DNA of 64,000 nt from Flammula alnicola (Eukaryota > Basidiomycota > Agaricomycetes > Agaricales > Strophariaceae). The position numbers were made by a program, and so were the translations under genes. This document shows positions 53,637-64,000 of the stretch, in pieces (position 1 is the first letter of the stretch; every line of letters begins with the position of its first letter). Location of the stretch: positions 248,001-312,000 of the forward strand of contig JADNRV010000022.1 of assembly GCA_015499995.1 (NCBI GenBank). The letters run 5' to 3'. Under the pieces are notes generated by a model. It did not search any database. It saw nothing but the letters and a program-made list of their open reading frames with translations, and was not told the DNA's origin.

Positions 53637-54650
53637 GATGAGAGAAATTTGGTAGACGCTTTTTCTCTCGAGGGAGATGGGGGTTGGAAAGAAGGACGGC
53701 CCTGGCTGTGGCGTGGGGATTCGATGCACAAAGTGATATATAAATCTACTGCAATAATGCATCACTGCGCAGGTACCAGGTTCTGATATATCAGGCCCTT
53801 CCGCTCCGATGCTCTGCATATTGCAAGACAACTTGTACAAGACCTTGAACAGGAGCTCGCTTTTGTCTCGTGCTTCGACAGGTCTCAGCTCGAAGATCCC
53901 GTAAAAAAAACTTGTTAGGATTAGATAGGATTAGGGAGGTCGGGGTAGGATTTCCCAATCGACTGCAGTCTGCCGCTGACGGTGGGATGCCTTTAACTTT
54001 TCTGATCCTGCTATATTTTGGAACTCAAAAATGAGGAGTCACTTCAGAGATTTGTGATATACAATAGAAATTCCTCTGTAGCATACCTTTTTTCAGATGT
54101 TCGAATAAAGTCCTGGTGGATGAATCTAGACAACATGATCACGTAACGGTACAAGTGCTAGTCGGGTCCATGGTCGAAGTCAAGAGAGAGGTTAGTTAAT
54201 GAACAGCACATATCACATTCAATTGATTGTCTTAAGTACAGTTAAAGCTGTTTAGAACGACGGTACCCAACGAATTTAGCTCCGAGCCCTCGCAAGCGCC
54301 AGCTAAAAATAGAATTCAAGCTTCGCGTCGTCTCGATTTAGCACAGTGGCGCCTAAGAGTTAGCGAAGACTCTTCGGTCGACGAGGCACTTCCACCTGCC
54401 TGAACGAGCTCTCTGATAGATAAATAGTCTTACCCCACCCGACAAGATGTTCTACGTCCCCGAAACACTGTTTCCGTGGTGGCCTGATTCGGGAGGAGCG
54501 GATCGCGACGTGCTAGGACGTATTTGGTCAGTCGAAATGGGAAAAAAAAAACTTGAAGTTGCCCTGATTGTTTTACTATAAGGTCTTCAGCTCACCAGAC
54601 AAAAATTGACCCCTTAAAAAAAGTGATTGCAGGAAAACAATAAACATTAT
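53637..54650. other. Intergenic stretch with dispersed repeat
   Basis: Contains repeat copy 2 (53900-54270). Nothing else is recognised. Confidence 0.5.
53900..54270 (-). repeat. Dispersed repeat, copy 2 (inverted partner at 814-1172)
   Basis: The reverse complement aligns with 814-1172 from TTGGGTACCGTCGTTC to CCTAACAAGTTTTT, with about 10 small indels and moderate substitutions. The copy starts TTGTTAGGATTAGATAGGAT on the plus strand. Confidence 0.85.
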
Positions 54651-54751
54651 GACAACGGTGAGGTTCGAACTCACGCCCTTTCGGACTGGATAGAATGCTT
54701 CCCAAGAGGGTAACCTAATTCCAGCGCCTTAGACCACTCGGCCACGTTGCC
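54651..54751 (-). tRNA. tRNA-Leu (UAG) with intron
   Basis: The reverse complement folds as a tRNA. The acceptor stem is GGCAACG with CGTTGTC. The D arm is GTGGCCGAGTGGTCTAAGGC, typical of Leu/Ser type II tRNAs. The anticodon stem is CTGGA with TCCAG, the long variable arm is TCCGAAAGGGC, and the T arm is GTGAGTTCGAACCTCAC. Between the anticodon-stem arms the loop reads ATTAGG, followed by an intron of about 20 bases, placing UAG at 34-36 (Leu, CUA codons). The intron start after position 37 is inferred from the standard rule. Type II arm and D-loop features favour Leu over Ser. Confidence 0.88.
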
Positions 54752-54772
54752 TGTACTTTGAACTCTGATTTT

Positions 54773-54792
54773 CGTCATATGATCATATGACG
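54773..54792. repeat. Perfect 20-bp palindrome
   Basis: CGTCATATGATCATATGACG equals its own reverse complement. It lies 22 bp upstream of the tRNA 5' end. Confidence 0.95.
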
Positions 54793-54951
54793 CTATGTAC
54801 TCTACTTTAGATTTACTCCGATAGTGGATTCCGCGGCACCTCATAGTCTGTCAATGCGAGTCATATACAACTCTTAATCATTCACACACTACGCCAATGT
54901 GTTAACGCTGTCTTTTTACCTTCTGAATCCCAGCCGCCTCGTGTAATAACC

Positions 54952-57558
54952 ATGGGCGTACACGGCCTGACCACATATCTACGGGAGAAAAAACGGTTGC
55001 TTTCTGCCACTACCGTCCTCTCTTCTTCAGCGAAGAATTCAGTTCCCGTCGTGGTAGATGGTTGGTCGTGAGTCAAATATGTCCTCAGTAGCCAATGTAA
55101 CTCAATAAGATGAAGTTTCATTTATGATCTGTATCAGAGCTCCAATCTTCCTTGGGTGTATGGAGGGGAATACGTCGAGTTTGTGCGTCTCGTGAAAAAT
55201 GTTGTCGAATCTTGGATCAAGGTCGGACTTCAAGTATATTTTGTATTTGACGGTTTGTGAACTTCTTTAACAAGTTTTCACCGGTTTTCCATCTTATATT
55301 GGAATGTAGGTGCATGCCCAGATTTAAAATTTCCGACGGTCGTGTCTCGCCTCAACCAGTCCCATGTACAGCCAGCGCAACTCTTTTTTCGGACATCTAC
55401 GTCCTCGAGATCCACTGGAAGGTTCCTCAATGAAACACGCATTCTCCCACCGCTTGCTTACTCGGCTTGCATCTACGCTCTGGAAACACTCCGACCTACA
55501 ACAGACGGGTTGGAACTCCATTTTGCAGATGAAGAGGGCGATCCATATGCTGTGGAATTGGCCGGCAGGCTGGGGGGATACGTCATCGGGAACGACTCGG
55601 ACTTCGTTATCCTCAACTCGGATGGATACCGCGGCTATATACCCTTGGACGAGATGGTATGGCAGACACCTCTGCAAGAAGACATAGAGCCGGTTAACAA
55701 CGATGACGCCGATTTTCAGACAGTGAGAAAACCAAAAGCGAAACGAAAGGCCGTTCACAACCCTCAAAATCTAGGGGGCCTTCTGCCTCCAGAGAATACA
55801 GAGGAGTTGTCCTTGTCTTTCATCTCCTACAGTCCCGAGACGCTGGCTAAGCAATTAAACATCCCTGCCAGCCTCCTTCCTTTGTTTGGAGCCCTTGTCG
55901 GAAACGATTTCTCCAAGGAATCCGAATCAAATTCTCGCAAGATCCAAGCTCTGTTCTTTGAGCGGCAGCTCACTCTCACACAACGGATAGACAAAGTTGC
56001 AAGCACGATGCACTCCGTGGTATCACCAGGAACCCCACGACGAAAAGCAAGACATCAAGTTGGCAGTGTCATGGATCTCATTGATAGGACGGTCAACGCT
56101 CTTTTGTCAAGACTAGCAACGACCATGGGTTCCGGAGAAATTGAAGCCATCGTGGATAAAATCGTTAATGCCACCTTACAGTACGCCATCCCGAAGTACG
56201 GAGGAGACGTCACCGGTCGGGAAGGCCTTTGGGCTACAAGTGTCTGCGCATTGCATGATCCTGAGGCCTGTTCCATCCTTCCTATGATTTCCCACAATGT
56301 TATGCTTCAAGCTGAGAAGTCGGACCAAGCGGATCCTAATTTGCTCGAAGCGAGAGAAAAATACTTGGACGCGTATCGGAGTGGCTTGCTCTCCCCAAAA
56401 AGCATGGACATTCTTAACACAGGATCCTCATGGGCTCGGCTGTTCCTTGAACATCCTGATGTAGAGACAGTCGGACGGAGTATTGGAAGACCGATCCGAG
56501 AATGGATTTACACTATTTTGGACGACACTGTTGGTCTACCTACCGCCGAAATAGCTGCGGACAGTACGACAGGCGATAAGGCAGTGAAAGGAACAAATGT
56601 CGATGAAGAGTCCGACGACGACGAACTCATCGATGTTGTTGAGTCCGACGACGAGGATAGCCCAGTGCGCACCGACTTCCTTGCACCACTGAAAGGCGAA
56701 TTACACCGCCTCCATGCTGAAGATTCATCAGAGGATGAAGCTACCGAACCTCCGGCTTCGATCATTTCCCATCGAAGTCTACCCACCAGTCCTCCAGTTG
56801 TTACCGATTACCTTCGACGAGGAACCAGGATAGCCTCAGAGACAGTCGACGTCAAGCCCCTCTCCATGATGCTGTCCTCCATCTCTCTTTTCGACTACGC
56901 CGATGAAAATGCTCCGCCACTAGTTCTGAGATCTAAAGAAGATCGCTTCACAATCTTCCTCCGCATACTCCAATCCGACATTTCATCTGTGCGACAACTG
57001 CCGTCCGAAACTGTTCTCGCAGTACTTGCTGTTCGCTGGGTTGTCAACATTTTGCATCTTCGTTGGCAAGAAACAGGTAGCAAGGAGCGCGAAAAAGAAC
57101 GATGGAGAAAAAATGAAGCCCGCTCCTTCCTTTCATCCTTCACATGGGCGTCTAGTGATATCACTGGCGCCCATCATCTGAAATCAGACCCACCGCCCAT
57201 AGAGGACAGGAACATTCAACTCACTGCTCAGGTCCTGATGGCGATGGACACCATTGAACAACTCGCCCAGACTCTGCTTCTTACAGAACGAGCGCCGAGC
57301 AACGCTCATCAACTGTCAGGGAAAGCATTCCACGGACTGTTGACAGGAGCAGCAACTTTTACACCTTCTCTTCCAAACGGTGTTTGGGATACCACGGAGA
57401 TGGGACTGTCTGATGCATTCCAGCCAGAACCCACAAAGAAAACAAAGAAGAGCAAAGCAGACAAAGCAGTACCGGTGGTTCCGAGCAAAGTCAAGGGATC
57501 CAAGGCGAATGCACCGAGTCAAGGGCTATTTGCATTGCTGGGGGATATAGATGCGTAG
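54952..57558 (+). CDS. Asteroid-like XPG-family protein
   Basis: Four exons start at ATG 54952 (MGVHGLTTYLREKKRLL) and end with TAG at 57556-57558. The start MGVHGLTTYL, the stretch VPVVVDGWSFIYDLYQSSNL and the later VYFVFDGACPDLKFPTVVSR form an XPG-N-like half. GLELHFADEEGDPYAVELAG and RLGGYVIGNDSDFVILN form the XPG-I-like half with acidic residues in the DSDF position. This pairing and the acidic, Ser-rich tail (SDDDELIDVVESDDED) fit Asteroid proteins, which keep a FEN1/XPG fold and act in a signalling or RNA-surveillance setting in animals and fission yeast (Ast1). Nuclease activity is not assured. The C-terminus ends in a Lys-rich stretch (EPTKKTKKSKADKAVPVV). The frame is long and undamaged. 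Confidence 0.85.
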
Positions 57559-57786
57559 TATCGTATCTTTTGGAGGGGACTAGAAATGCAGTGTAGCGGT
57601 GTGTATTTTTGGCTGTACATTCTAATATATACTTGGATCATAGTTTGAATTTGAGCTTACTACACAGCTGCGGCCTTCGCATGTCACATCAACGTCGATC
57701 TCTCCGGATCCGGGCTTTTCAGTGCAATTTAATGGCCTCTGCACAACACTAACATTCGTGGTCACACCTAGGATTTCATATTACTG
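57559..57786. other. Intergenic stretch
   Basis: Short stretch without features. Confidence 0.5.
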
Positions 57787-58305
57787 ATGTTCACTGCAAG
57801 CCATCCAACAAGCGATATCTTCACTTTTTGGTTTGCATTGTTGTCTGAGGTGGGCTGTGTGTTGAAGGTTGCTCTCGACAAATTTATCACTAAATGTATG
57901 CTTTACCCAGACGTTAACGAAACCCGACGCCCGAGGAAAAATTGCCCTTCTACTATGGACAGAGTGCACATCGAATCTGGACAAGTTCCATTGTATCGAG
58001 TGCACCGTGCGGACTATGAACTTGTCAATGGGAAGCCCTTAACATGTGAGTATAGCACTTACACTGATACCTTGTTTCGAAAAAAATATTGATTCCCGGT
58101 TTCAATTCAAGGTCACGGTTTGCTCTTGAAGCATGACATAGAACATGGCGATCTTACCTCAGAGAATATGTTATACGATCTTGCGTACATGACATTCGCC
58201 AAGGGCAACGCGCCTTCCAGGCTTCCCCCCACTACTCTGCAACTGGATCCAGAAACGCATATTATCGTTGTTGGTTTGAGCGCCCTTGGCTATATGATAT
58301 TGTAA
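57787..58305 (+). pseudogene. Possible FunK1-type kinase fragment
   Basis: Two short exons around an intron-like GTGAGT...CAAG (about 58045-58110) give VPLYRVHRADYELVNGKPLT and then HGLLLKHDIEHGDLTSENML. HGDLTSEN fits the HxDxxxxN catalytic loop of eukaryotic-type kinases, and the surroundings recall mushroom FunK1 kinases (HRDISEGN in the usual form). The DFG region, ATP loop and most of both lobes are missing. I read it as a kinase scrap and assign no function. Confidence 0.35.
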
Positions 58306-59191
58306 CTACATATTTACTTTATAGACTTCGCCGCGTACATTATGACGAGAGTCATGAATTCGACGAGCACCCTCACCAATTGAACTCTCGTCAAATACGA
58401 CTCCGGAGAACGACTACTTGAATGGAAAAAGTCTATTCTGTGGGTGAATCACATTGATTCACATCGCATCCAATTTAATACATATTTGCTCTGCATATGT
58501 TGCTATGCATTTAACCTCGGAGTGCTTCTTCCAACTCACAATCAACCATAAGTAATCGGTGTAATAGCCGCCATGACTCGTTATTCCGTATATGTCAAAT
58601 AGATATCGGGCTGATTACGCCGCTCTCACCGGCGCATAGCCAAGATGGAAATATGGCGGGAAACATGTGCAGTGCACGCTTGTCCACAATGCCACTGATT
58701 GTCACTCGACCACGTTCATTTATCAAGTACTTAGGCCATGCTCACGACACGTTGAGTTAAGTGACCCACATCGATCATGGAGGATAAAGTTGGCACTGCG
58801 TTACCAAGGTGTACGAATGATAAATTTGCGAATGTTAAAATGTATTGCAGTGAAAACTTGAATCATCGGTATGCGATGCTTCTTGCAATCGTGGGCCAAC
58901 ATTAGTTAGATAGTAGTATACCTGGACCGCCACAGTCAGCGCTTGTACAGGGACCTGGACCTGGTACCCTATTAATATCCGCAAAAGGAACATCGCCACA
59001 CGCAGCTGGAATCGCGATGTTGTTTATCTTAGATTTTTACCGCCTGCCAACCACGAGTCTTGCCCGGAGGGGCGCAGCTCCATTGTAGCATGTAAAAGGC
59101 AGTGTCTCCTGGAGCATATATAAAGAGGATGCAAACGTCCTGTTACAGAAGTAAGTAAGCCTTCGACCTGTCTGCCACTGGACTTCTTATC
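58306..59191. other. Gene-free stretch
   Basis: No gene or repeat recognised. A TATATAAAG element at 59118 lies about 75 bp upstream of the next ATG and may be its TATA box. Confidence 0.45.
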
Positions 59192-59779
59192 ATGCCTTCC
59201 AACAATCAACATTCGTCGACCAAGCTTATTGTCGGTACCCCGCTATACAGGCAGGCTATTACCTCTCCTGCTGACGTGGTTACATTTCAATATGACCATT
59301 CATGTGTATTTGTGAAGCCTGCAGAGAACTATCAGGTGAGTTTCACCTCCAATTGCCCTACAGGAATCCTCATAAATAACCGTTTTATCTACTCTATTCT
59401 TCAGCAAGCTGTTGATATTGCTCAGAAGGAGTTTGACCAACTCGTCAACGTGCCACGAGAGCGCATCGGCTTCGCTTTAGATGACATTACGCATGGTGGG
59501 CGACATGTCAGAATATCTGAGAGCGCCTGGCCCGCCGTGACGGCCAAGCTAACGAGAGGGACGATCATCAACATTATCGTTCGCCCAGACCCAGACGCCA
59601 AAGTTCCTCCACCACAGTACCTAGAGATTCCCATTCCGACTGTGCCACCCAAAGACGAATTCGCACATATACGCCATTCATCATCGAATCCATCCATTCG
59701 GAGGATACCTTCGAATTCATCGGGTCATAGCTCGAAGTCCAGCACAGGACTATTCTCATGGATCGGCGCCGGAAAATAA
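59192..59779 (+). CDS. Ubiquitin-like-fold protein of Agaricomycetes
   Basis: Two exons: ATG 59192 (MPSNNQHSSTKLIVGTPLYR), intron 59336-59405 (CAG|GTGAGT...TTCAG|CAAG), end TAA 59777-59779; about 172 residues. The block CVFVKPAENYQQAVDIAQKE, FDQLVNVPRERIGFALDDI, GRHVRISESAWPAVTAKLTR and GTIINIIVRPDPDAKVP follows the pattern beta strand, helix and beta strands with VPRERI and RISE-W motifs. I recognise this pattern from mushroom ubiquitin-like-domain proteins. The C-terminus is Ser/Pro-rich and ends SWIGAGK, without a di-Gly processing site, so conjugation is unlikely. Its function is unknown. The intron reads through without a stop, so an unspliced product is possible. Confidence 0.75.
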   Translation: MPSNNQHSSTKLIVGTPLYRQAITSPADVVTFQYDHSCVFVKPAENYQVSFTSNCPTGILINNRFIYSILQQAVDIAQKEFDQLVNVPRERIGFALDDITHGGRHVRISESAWPAVTAKLTRGTIINIIVRPDPDAKVPPPQYLEIPIPTVPPKDEFAHIRHSSSNPSIRRIPSNSSGHSSKSSTGLFSWIGAGK

Positions 59780-60208
59780 GCCATTCATGATCGATTTCTA
59801 CAGAATATACCCTCAGTAATATTGATATCAGCATCCACTTGCTTGCTTTCGTTGGCACCTCTGACCGGTGTCCTACCAGCTCCTCAAAACTGGGACTGTT
59901 CTCTTTGTAGCATTATTGTTAGTGGGATCAGTGGCTTGAAACCAAGCTGTTTACATTGGGATTCCACGTGTATATTTCTGCATTTCTCTGTCCTAGGATA
60001 GTCTCTTGTACTATAGAGTAGTCTCTTGTAAAACCTACAGCACGGCACCATTCGTAATTTATACAACTTTCCGTCATAGGACGCGCAAGGTCAAGGTCCC
60101 AAGATGTGTCGTTGGTGGGCCGACTGAGAGTGAGATAGCATGTGCTCGAAGAAAGTAAATTCCTTAGCTAAATGGCTGAACGCAAATTTTCTCTCCTTTG
60201 TCTCTTCG
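59780..60208. other. Intergenic stretch
   Basis: A duplicated TAGTCTCTTGTA (about 59998 and 60020) is visible. No gene. Confidence 0.45.
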
Positions 60209-61723
60209 TCAAGTTCGTGAATGCCGAAGGAGAGCCTTGCTCCTAAACGTGGCATTGTATTGGAGTAGGTTGTTTATGTCACGAACCCAATCATCTTCTT
60301 TTCCTGGTCCAGCACCTTCGCTGTGCCGCATCTGCTCGACATCTGAGGTAGTGATGATAGACGACCGATTGATACAAGGTACCGGGAAAGGCGATGCCTG
60401 GACAACTACGGATTCGCCGGGACTGAGGACGTGAGAAGAGCGCCCGTCCATGGATATGCCGCTGAAGCCCGGCTACGGTCTCCAATCTGTTCATTCATAC
60501 TGGATTAGCCGTGCTAGGTATAAACACTAAGAGACTCGTACTCGTAGAGTGATAATTGACGTTGAGGGAAAACCAGGGGTCGGAATGACAGACTTCGCGG
60601 ACAAATGGGGGTTAAAACCAGTGCGCTTAGTGACGGATGTACAATAGGACCTCCGCAGATAGTGAGTACGCTGTGGAGCCTGTGGGTGTGGATACTATGA
60701 GGCCATCAGACTGGTATAGTGTAAGTTGCGGAACATTCAAGCGAAATATATTATAACGTACCACAGACTCAGTAAGATGTTGTCCATCTACAAAGATGTC
60801 GATAGTGTTCAGATGTGGACTTGAGCCACGGTGTAGAGCAATTTCGTTCATTACTTGCCAGTCTGGATACAGGTCGGACGCAGAATTTGAGGGCAATAAA
60901 ATTATGTCTGACCGTCACCGTCTTTGCTTTTCTTAGCGAGATCCTTGTCGTAGAATGTGCATGCTAGGCGCATTCGGTTGAGGATTGTAGCTTTGCCTGA
61001 GAACACGCTTTCAAGTGCCTTGTCGAAGTCATCAATGTCTAGATGGACAGGTGAGCTCGCGTTTATTTAGCGGGCCGGTATGATACCTACGAAACGGAAG
61101 TAAAAAACCAAGGGTGCCCATCGAGAAGCTCAGGACTGGTGGGACAGCACCAGTGCTGAACAGAGATGAGGCGTGAAGGATAGTTCCATCACCACCTAAT
61201 GTTACGACCAGATCTATTTTTTCAGGAGTGCCTGATGTTGAGTCGTCAGTTGAGCTCTCACGATGTGGCAAGGACAACGGCATACTTGGCTTCCATATCT
61301 CTGCTCCATGAGGGATATCTTCTCGGTCTTCGTGAAATACTCGGACACCAGGATAGAGTGCTTGTACATGGCTAGAGTTATCGTACGTGAGCACGGACGC
61401 AAAAATGACTCATGGATCAATGACATACTTGAGAAATGCATCAATGGCCATGATAACAGGCTGTGTGCGCAGTTTGTTCACAATGAGAATGTTCTTAGGA
61501 GGGTTTTCAATATATCGACCTCTGTCTTTCCCTGGACGTCAAATGAAATGGGCCTGAGTAGAAATGGATCCAAGACGAACGCTGGCACCGCTTGTGGAGG
61601 AATAGTAGTCGTAACAGTCCTCTTGGTTGCTGGCAACGCCTTGGGTCTTTGTAGATGTCTCCATAACGGCGCAAAGCGTGCTGGCTGTCGTGAAGCCCGA
61701 CAGAGGCGAAGAGAAGCAAACAT
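60209..61723 (-). pseudogene. NAD kinase (mitochondrial type), apparent frameshifts
   Basis: ATG 61723 (MFASLRLCRASRQPARFAPL) begins an Arg-rich, presequence-like N-terminus, suggesting mitochondrial import as for Pos5. Conserved blocks follow: ENPPKNILIVNKL, LVVTLGGDGTILHASSLF (GGDG), SMGTLGFLLPF, IDDFDKALESVFSGKATILN, WQVMNEIALHRGSSPHLNTI and [19 protein letters not shown]. These are the NAD kinase motifs (ATP + NAD to NADP). Splicing at four introns is clean up to this point. The reading then requires one missing base after SLSA to give GGPIVHPSL, another near 60572 before PSTSIITL, and another near 60475 before SGISMDGRSSHVL. The exon 1 to ENPPKN junction is also out of frame. The conserved blocks suggest recent decay or assembly errors. 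The stop is TGA at 60209. Confidence 0.7.
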
Positions 61724-62026
61724 CGTTGAAGGAGAGTTAGATGAATATTGGATATCAGCAGGATGTGGCACGCTCAAGGCGAAGTAACGGGCACGTGACA
61801 CGCGAAATGTTTTCAACCATCATGATCTTGTCGCGTCGTACGAACTTAAAGTTGTCCTCCACATATCTCCGCTCTATACACTACTTTGCAAGGGCTTTCT
61901 TGCCGTGGCTTCTCTATATCTCCCATCTAAGGTATGTATTGTTTCATTGTCTTCGTGGTTTGCTTTCTCACCGAGGTTATTTAACCAAAGGTTGACATAT
62001 CGAGCCATACATGCCACGCTTCCCTG
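61724..62026. other. Divergent intergenic region
   Basis: About 300 bp shared by the divergent NAD kinase and the next gene; it contains GGGCACGTGACACG (CACGTG E-box, near 61790). Confidence 0.5.
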
Positions 62027-64000
62027 ATGACTGAACCTATCTTTTCCGAGAAACGAACTCGGTCCCAGCTTACTCTACCCGACAATATTCTTCAAATTCC
62101 AAATCGCTCTCCTCTCAAGGATGCGAGAACCGCTTTACGAAATCACACGGTCACCCATGACGCATGTTCATCACCCGCGGACGACACCGACGACGACGAA
62201 TTGCTTCTGTCTCCGGGAAAGAGCGAAACACAGATGAAGACGGCTACGAAATTGAAACGGTCAGCGTCTCCTCCACTGCAGGATGAATACTCTCCCCTTT
62301 CTGGCTCTTCTTCTGAAGCCAGAGAGCTCAAGCGACTTCGACGTGATGGTTTGTCTGAGGAAGACAACAAAAGCGATATCGAGAATGTCAAAGCGAGGTT
62401 TCCATCTCACCAACGTACGATTGCAGGTCACACGCGAAATAATTCGGAGCCAAATATTGTAGGACGTCGCTCGGCACGAAAACGATCTGCCACTACCAGC
62501 AATAAGCCTATTTCTACAGTCAGCGCTAGTCCTACTCCTACCATCTTCTCTCCCGCGCCGAGCTCTCCGAGAAAGGGAAGAGCTCAGTCGGTGCCCCTGT
62601 TCCCTACCACTCACGACATACCACGCATCGACTTCAGGAACCCACCTCCGTCACCCAAGCGAAGAAGGTCTCCATCGCGATCACCCTCGAAGGATAGAGA
62701 ACCGAAACTACGAATAACATCTTCAGGCTTTGCGGTGTCTCCAAAGTTGTTTACTATCCACGATGATGTCGCTACGAGTATGGTTCAATCTGACGACGAA
62801 AGCAGTATTCCTGAGGAGATGGAAATGCCAGCCGTGCCCTCAACTCCTGAAGGGAGCCAGCCGTCGAAAGCAGCCAGCGAGATTATCCCAGCTTCACCTC
62901 CAACACTACTCCATCCAACAGCTCCATCTATACTACTTAGCGTGCCAGCTACCCCAGCCTCTCAATCATTGAACCAATTAATTCCTATGTCTCCCTTGAC
63001 ACCTCTACCCGAAACACCCCTACCGACAAGGCTGATGACGAGCGCTGATGCGGAGGATCGATATGCAAGTGACACAGGATGGGGAATTGCGCCTATGAAA
63101 GTAGTGAGTTGACTAGCGACGCAACTAAATACTCACTAATTAACTGTATTATTTTCAGCTTGCAACCTCCTCTCAGCTACCCAAACCTCAAGCTACAGCA
63201 CCTTCTACGAGCAAAAGCCGTCTGCCGCGACCATCCGCGGCTCCTCCAGTTCCTCCGCTTAAGGCATCACGCCCTTCGACAATGGGCCCGCCAACCTTAG
63301 CTACCACCCAGAGCAAGGCAACAGCGGCTAGGAAGCAGGATATGAGCTCAGCCCCTAAGAAAGATGCGTTTGCCCTCATGATGAAGGAGCCTTTGGAGAA
63401 GAGGGCAAGACTGGAAAAGGAGAAGGCGAAAATGAAGGAGAAGGAGAAGGCCTACAGATCCGTCCCACCCTTGATTTTTGCGCCTGTAGGCAAAGGAAAG
63501 GAACCAGTTGTGGCAGGTCCTTCGGCGAAACCCAAGCTGAAGCTGAAAGAGAAGATGCGCCCGAGGGAAAAGCCAGAGCCAAAGAAACCGCTTTTGCTTG
63601 TCCCTTTGCCAGATGAAGAAGACGAAGAGCATACTGAACCCGAGAGCGCCTCGCAAACTGACAGAGAAGATGCCTTTATGGAGCCTCCTCCACCTAGAAT
63701 ATCGCCTGGGCCGCCTGTAACTGTGCCAGTCGCAGCTGTGGACGCAATTATCGCCGATGAAGGTCCGGATATGGCCCCACTGCGGGACCGTGATACAAAG
63801 ATGATGGAAGTTGACGCCCTTGAGGAGCAAGAAGAGAAGACTCCTTTGGCCGTCGTTCCTGAAGCTCGTGCAGAGGTGTCCTCTCCTGTCCTCGAGGGCG
63901 ACGCAACGAGCGAGGTTCAGCACCATACTCAGGAAACATCAGCGCCCTCTTTCATGGAAGATAGCGGAAAGCTTGGCGAAAGGGAGGAAGTCCCAGAGCC
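62027..64000 (+). CDS. Long disordered, basic-acidic protein, 3' truncated by window
   Basis: ATG 62027 (MTEPIFSEKRTRSQLTLPDN) opens an exon of about 360 codons. One intron (about 63105-63158) leads into a second open stretch to the window edge. The sequence is dominated by Ser, Pro, Lys and acidic runs: SPGKSETQMKT, KRSASPPLQDE, RRSARKRSA, PPPSPKRRRSPSRSPSKDRE, then APKKDAFALMMKEPLEKRA and a Lys/Glu coiled stretch EKEKAKMKEKEKAYR. Many SP/TP sites and nuclear-localisation-like clusters suggest a phosphorylated nuclear protein. No folded domain is visible within the window; the defining domain may lie further 3'. Function unknown. Confidence 0.7.

Noticed and set aside
53328..53840. 170-codon ORF start upstream of the XPA-like gene
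   Set aside because: Codons before ATG 53636 have no similarity to the downstream protein and cross its probable 5' leader; 53636 gives the clean Lys/Arg-rich start.

Overview
The window is nuclear DNA from a filamentous basidiomycete, almost certainly an Agaricomycete. Genes are small, intron-dense (introns about 45-70 bp with GT..AG ends) and lie on both strands. Several families typical of mushroom-forming fungi are present: DUF6533- and DUF6534-type seven-helix membrane proteins, a fungal ubiquitin-like-fold protein, a probable FunK1-type kinase scrap, and Ngaro and Crypton tyrosine-recombinase elements. All calls come from reading the sequence; no database search was run.

Left part (1-7.6 kb): the 3' part of a BSD-domain gene, a dispersed repeat (814-1172) whose inverted partner lies 53 kb away (53900-54270), a DUF6533-type membrane protein, a RecQ-like helicase scrap and an intact aldo/keto reductase.

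Mobile island (7.7-19.7 kb): a complete Ngaro-type retrotransposon (8346-13963, minus strand) in the canonical A1-ORFs-B1-A2-B2 split-direct-repeat layout. Both repeat pairs look identical on reading, and the ORFs encode Gag, RT/RNase H and a tyrosine recombinase. An imperfect inverted repeat brackets it, suggesting it sits inside an older element. Next come about 1 kb of simple and tandem repeats, then an intact Crypton-like gene (SAP domain, tyrosine-recombinase core with R-H-R-Y, GCR1_C-like DNA-binding domain).

Middle (20-35.5 kb): an F-box protein, a FIT/Scs3-type ER lipid-droplet protein preceded by a scattered AGGTGGAC motif family, an N-acetylglucosamine kinase-like protein, two tandem cornichon/Erv14 genes, an RRM-RGG protein, a MULE transposase relic, an alpha/beta hydrolase and a DUF6534 protein with apparent frameshifts.

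Right (36-64 kb): an aspartic-protease fragment, an intact P450, a monocarboxylate-type MFS transporter, a decayed repeat-family gene, a peroxisomal 4CL-like acyl-CoA ligase (C-terminal AKL), a twin-CX3C protein, a small basic protein with an XPA-like stretch, an intron-bearing tRNA-Leu, an Asteroid/XPG-type protein, a kinase scrap, a ubiquitin-like protein, an NAD kinase with several apparent single-base frameshifts, and the 5' part of a long disordered nuclear-type protein running off the end.

Most host genes are ordinary housekeeping or secondary-metabolism genes with no obvious shared pathway. The most notable content is the pair of unrelated tyrosine-recombinase elements side by side and the recurring single-base frameshifts in otherwise conserved genes.
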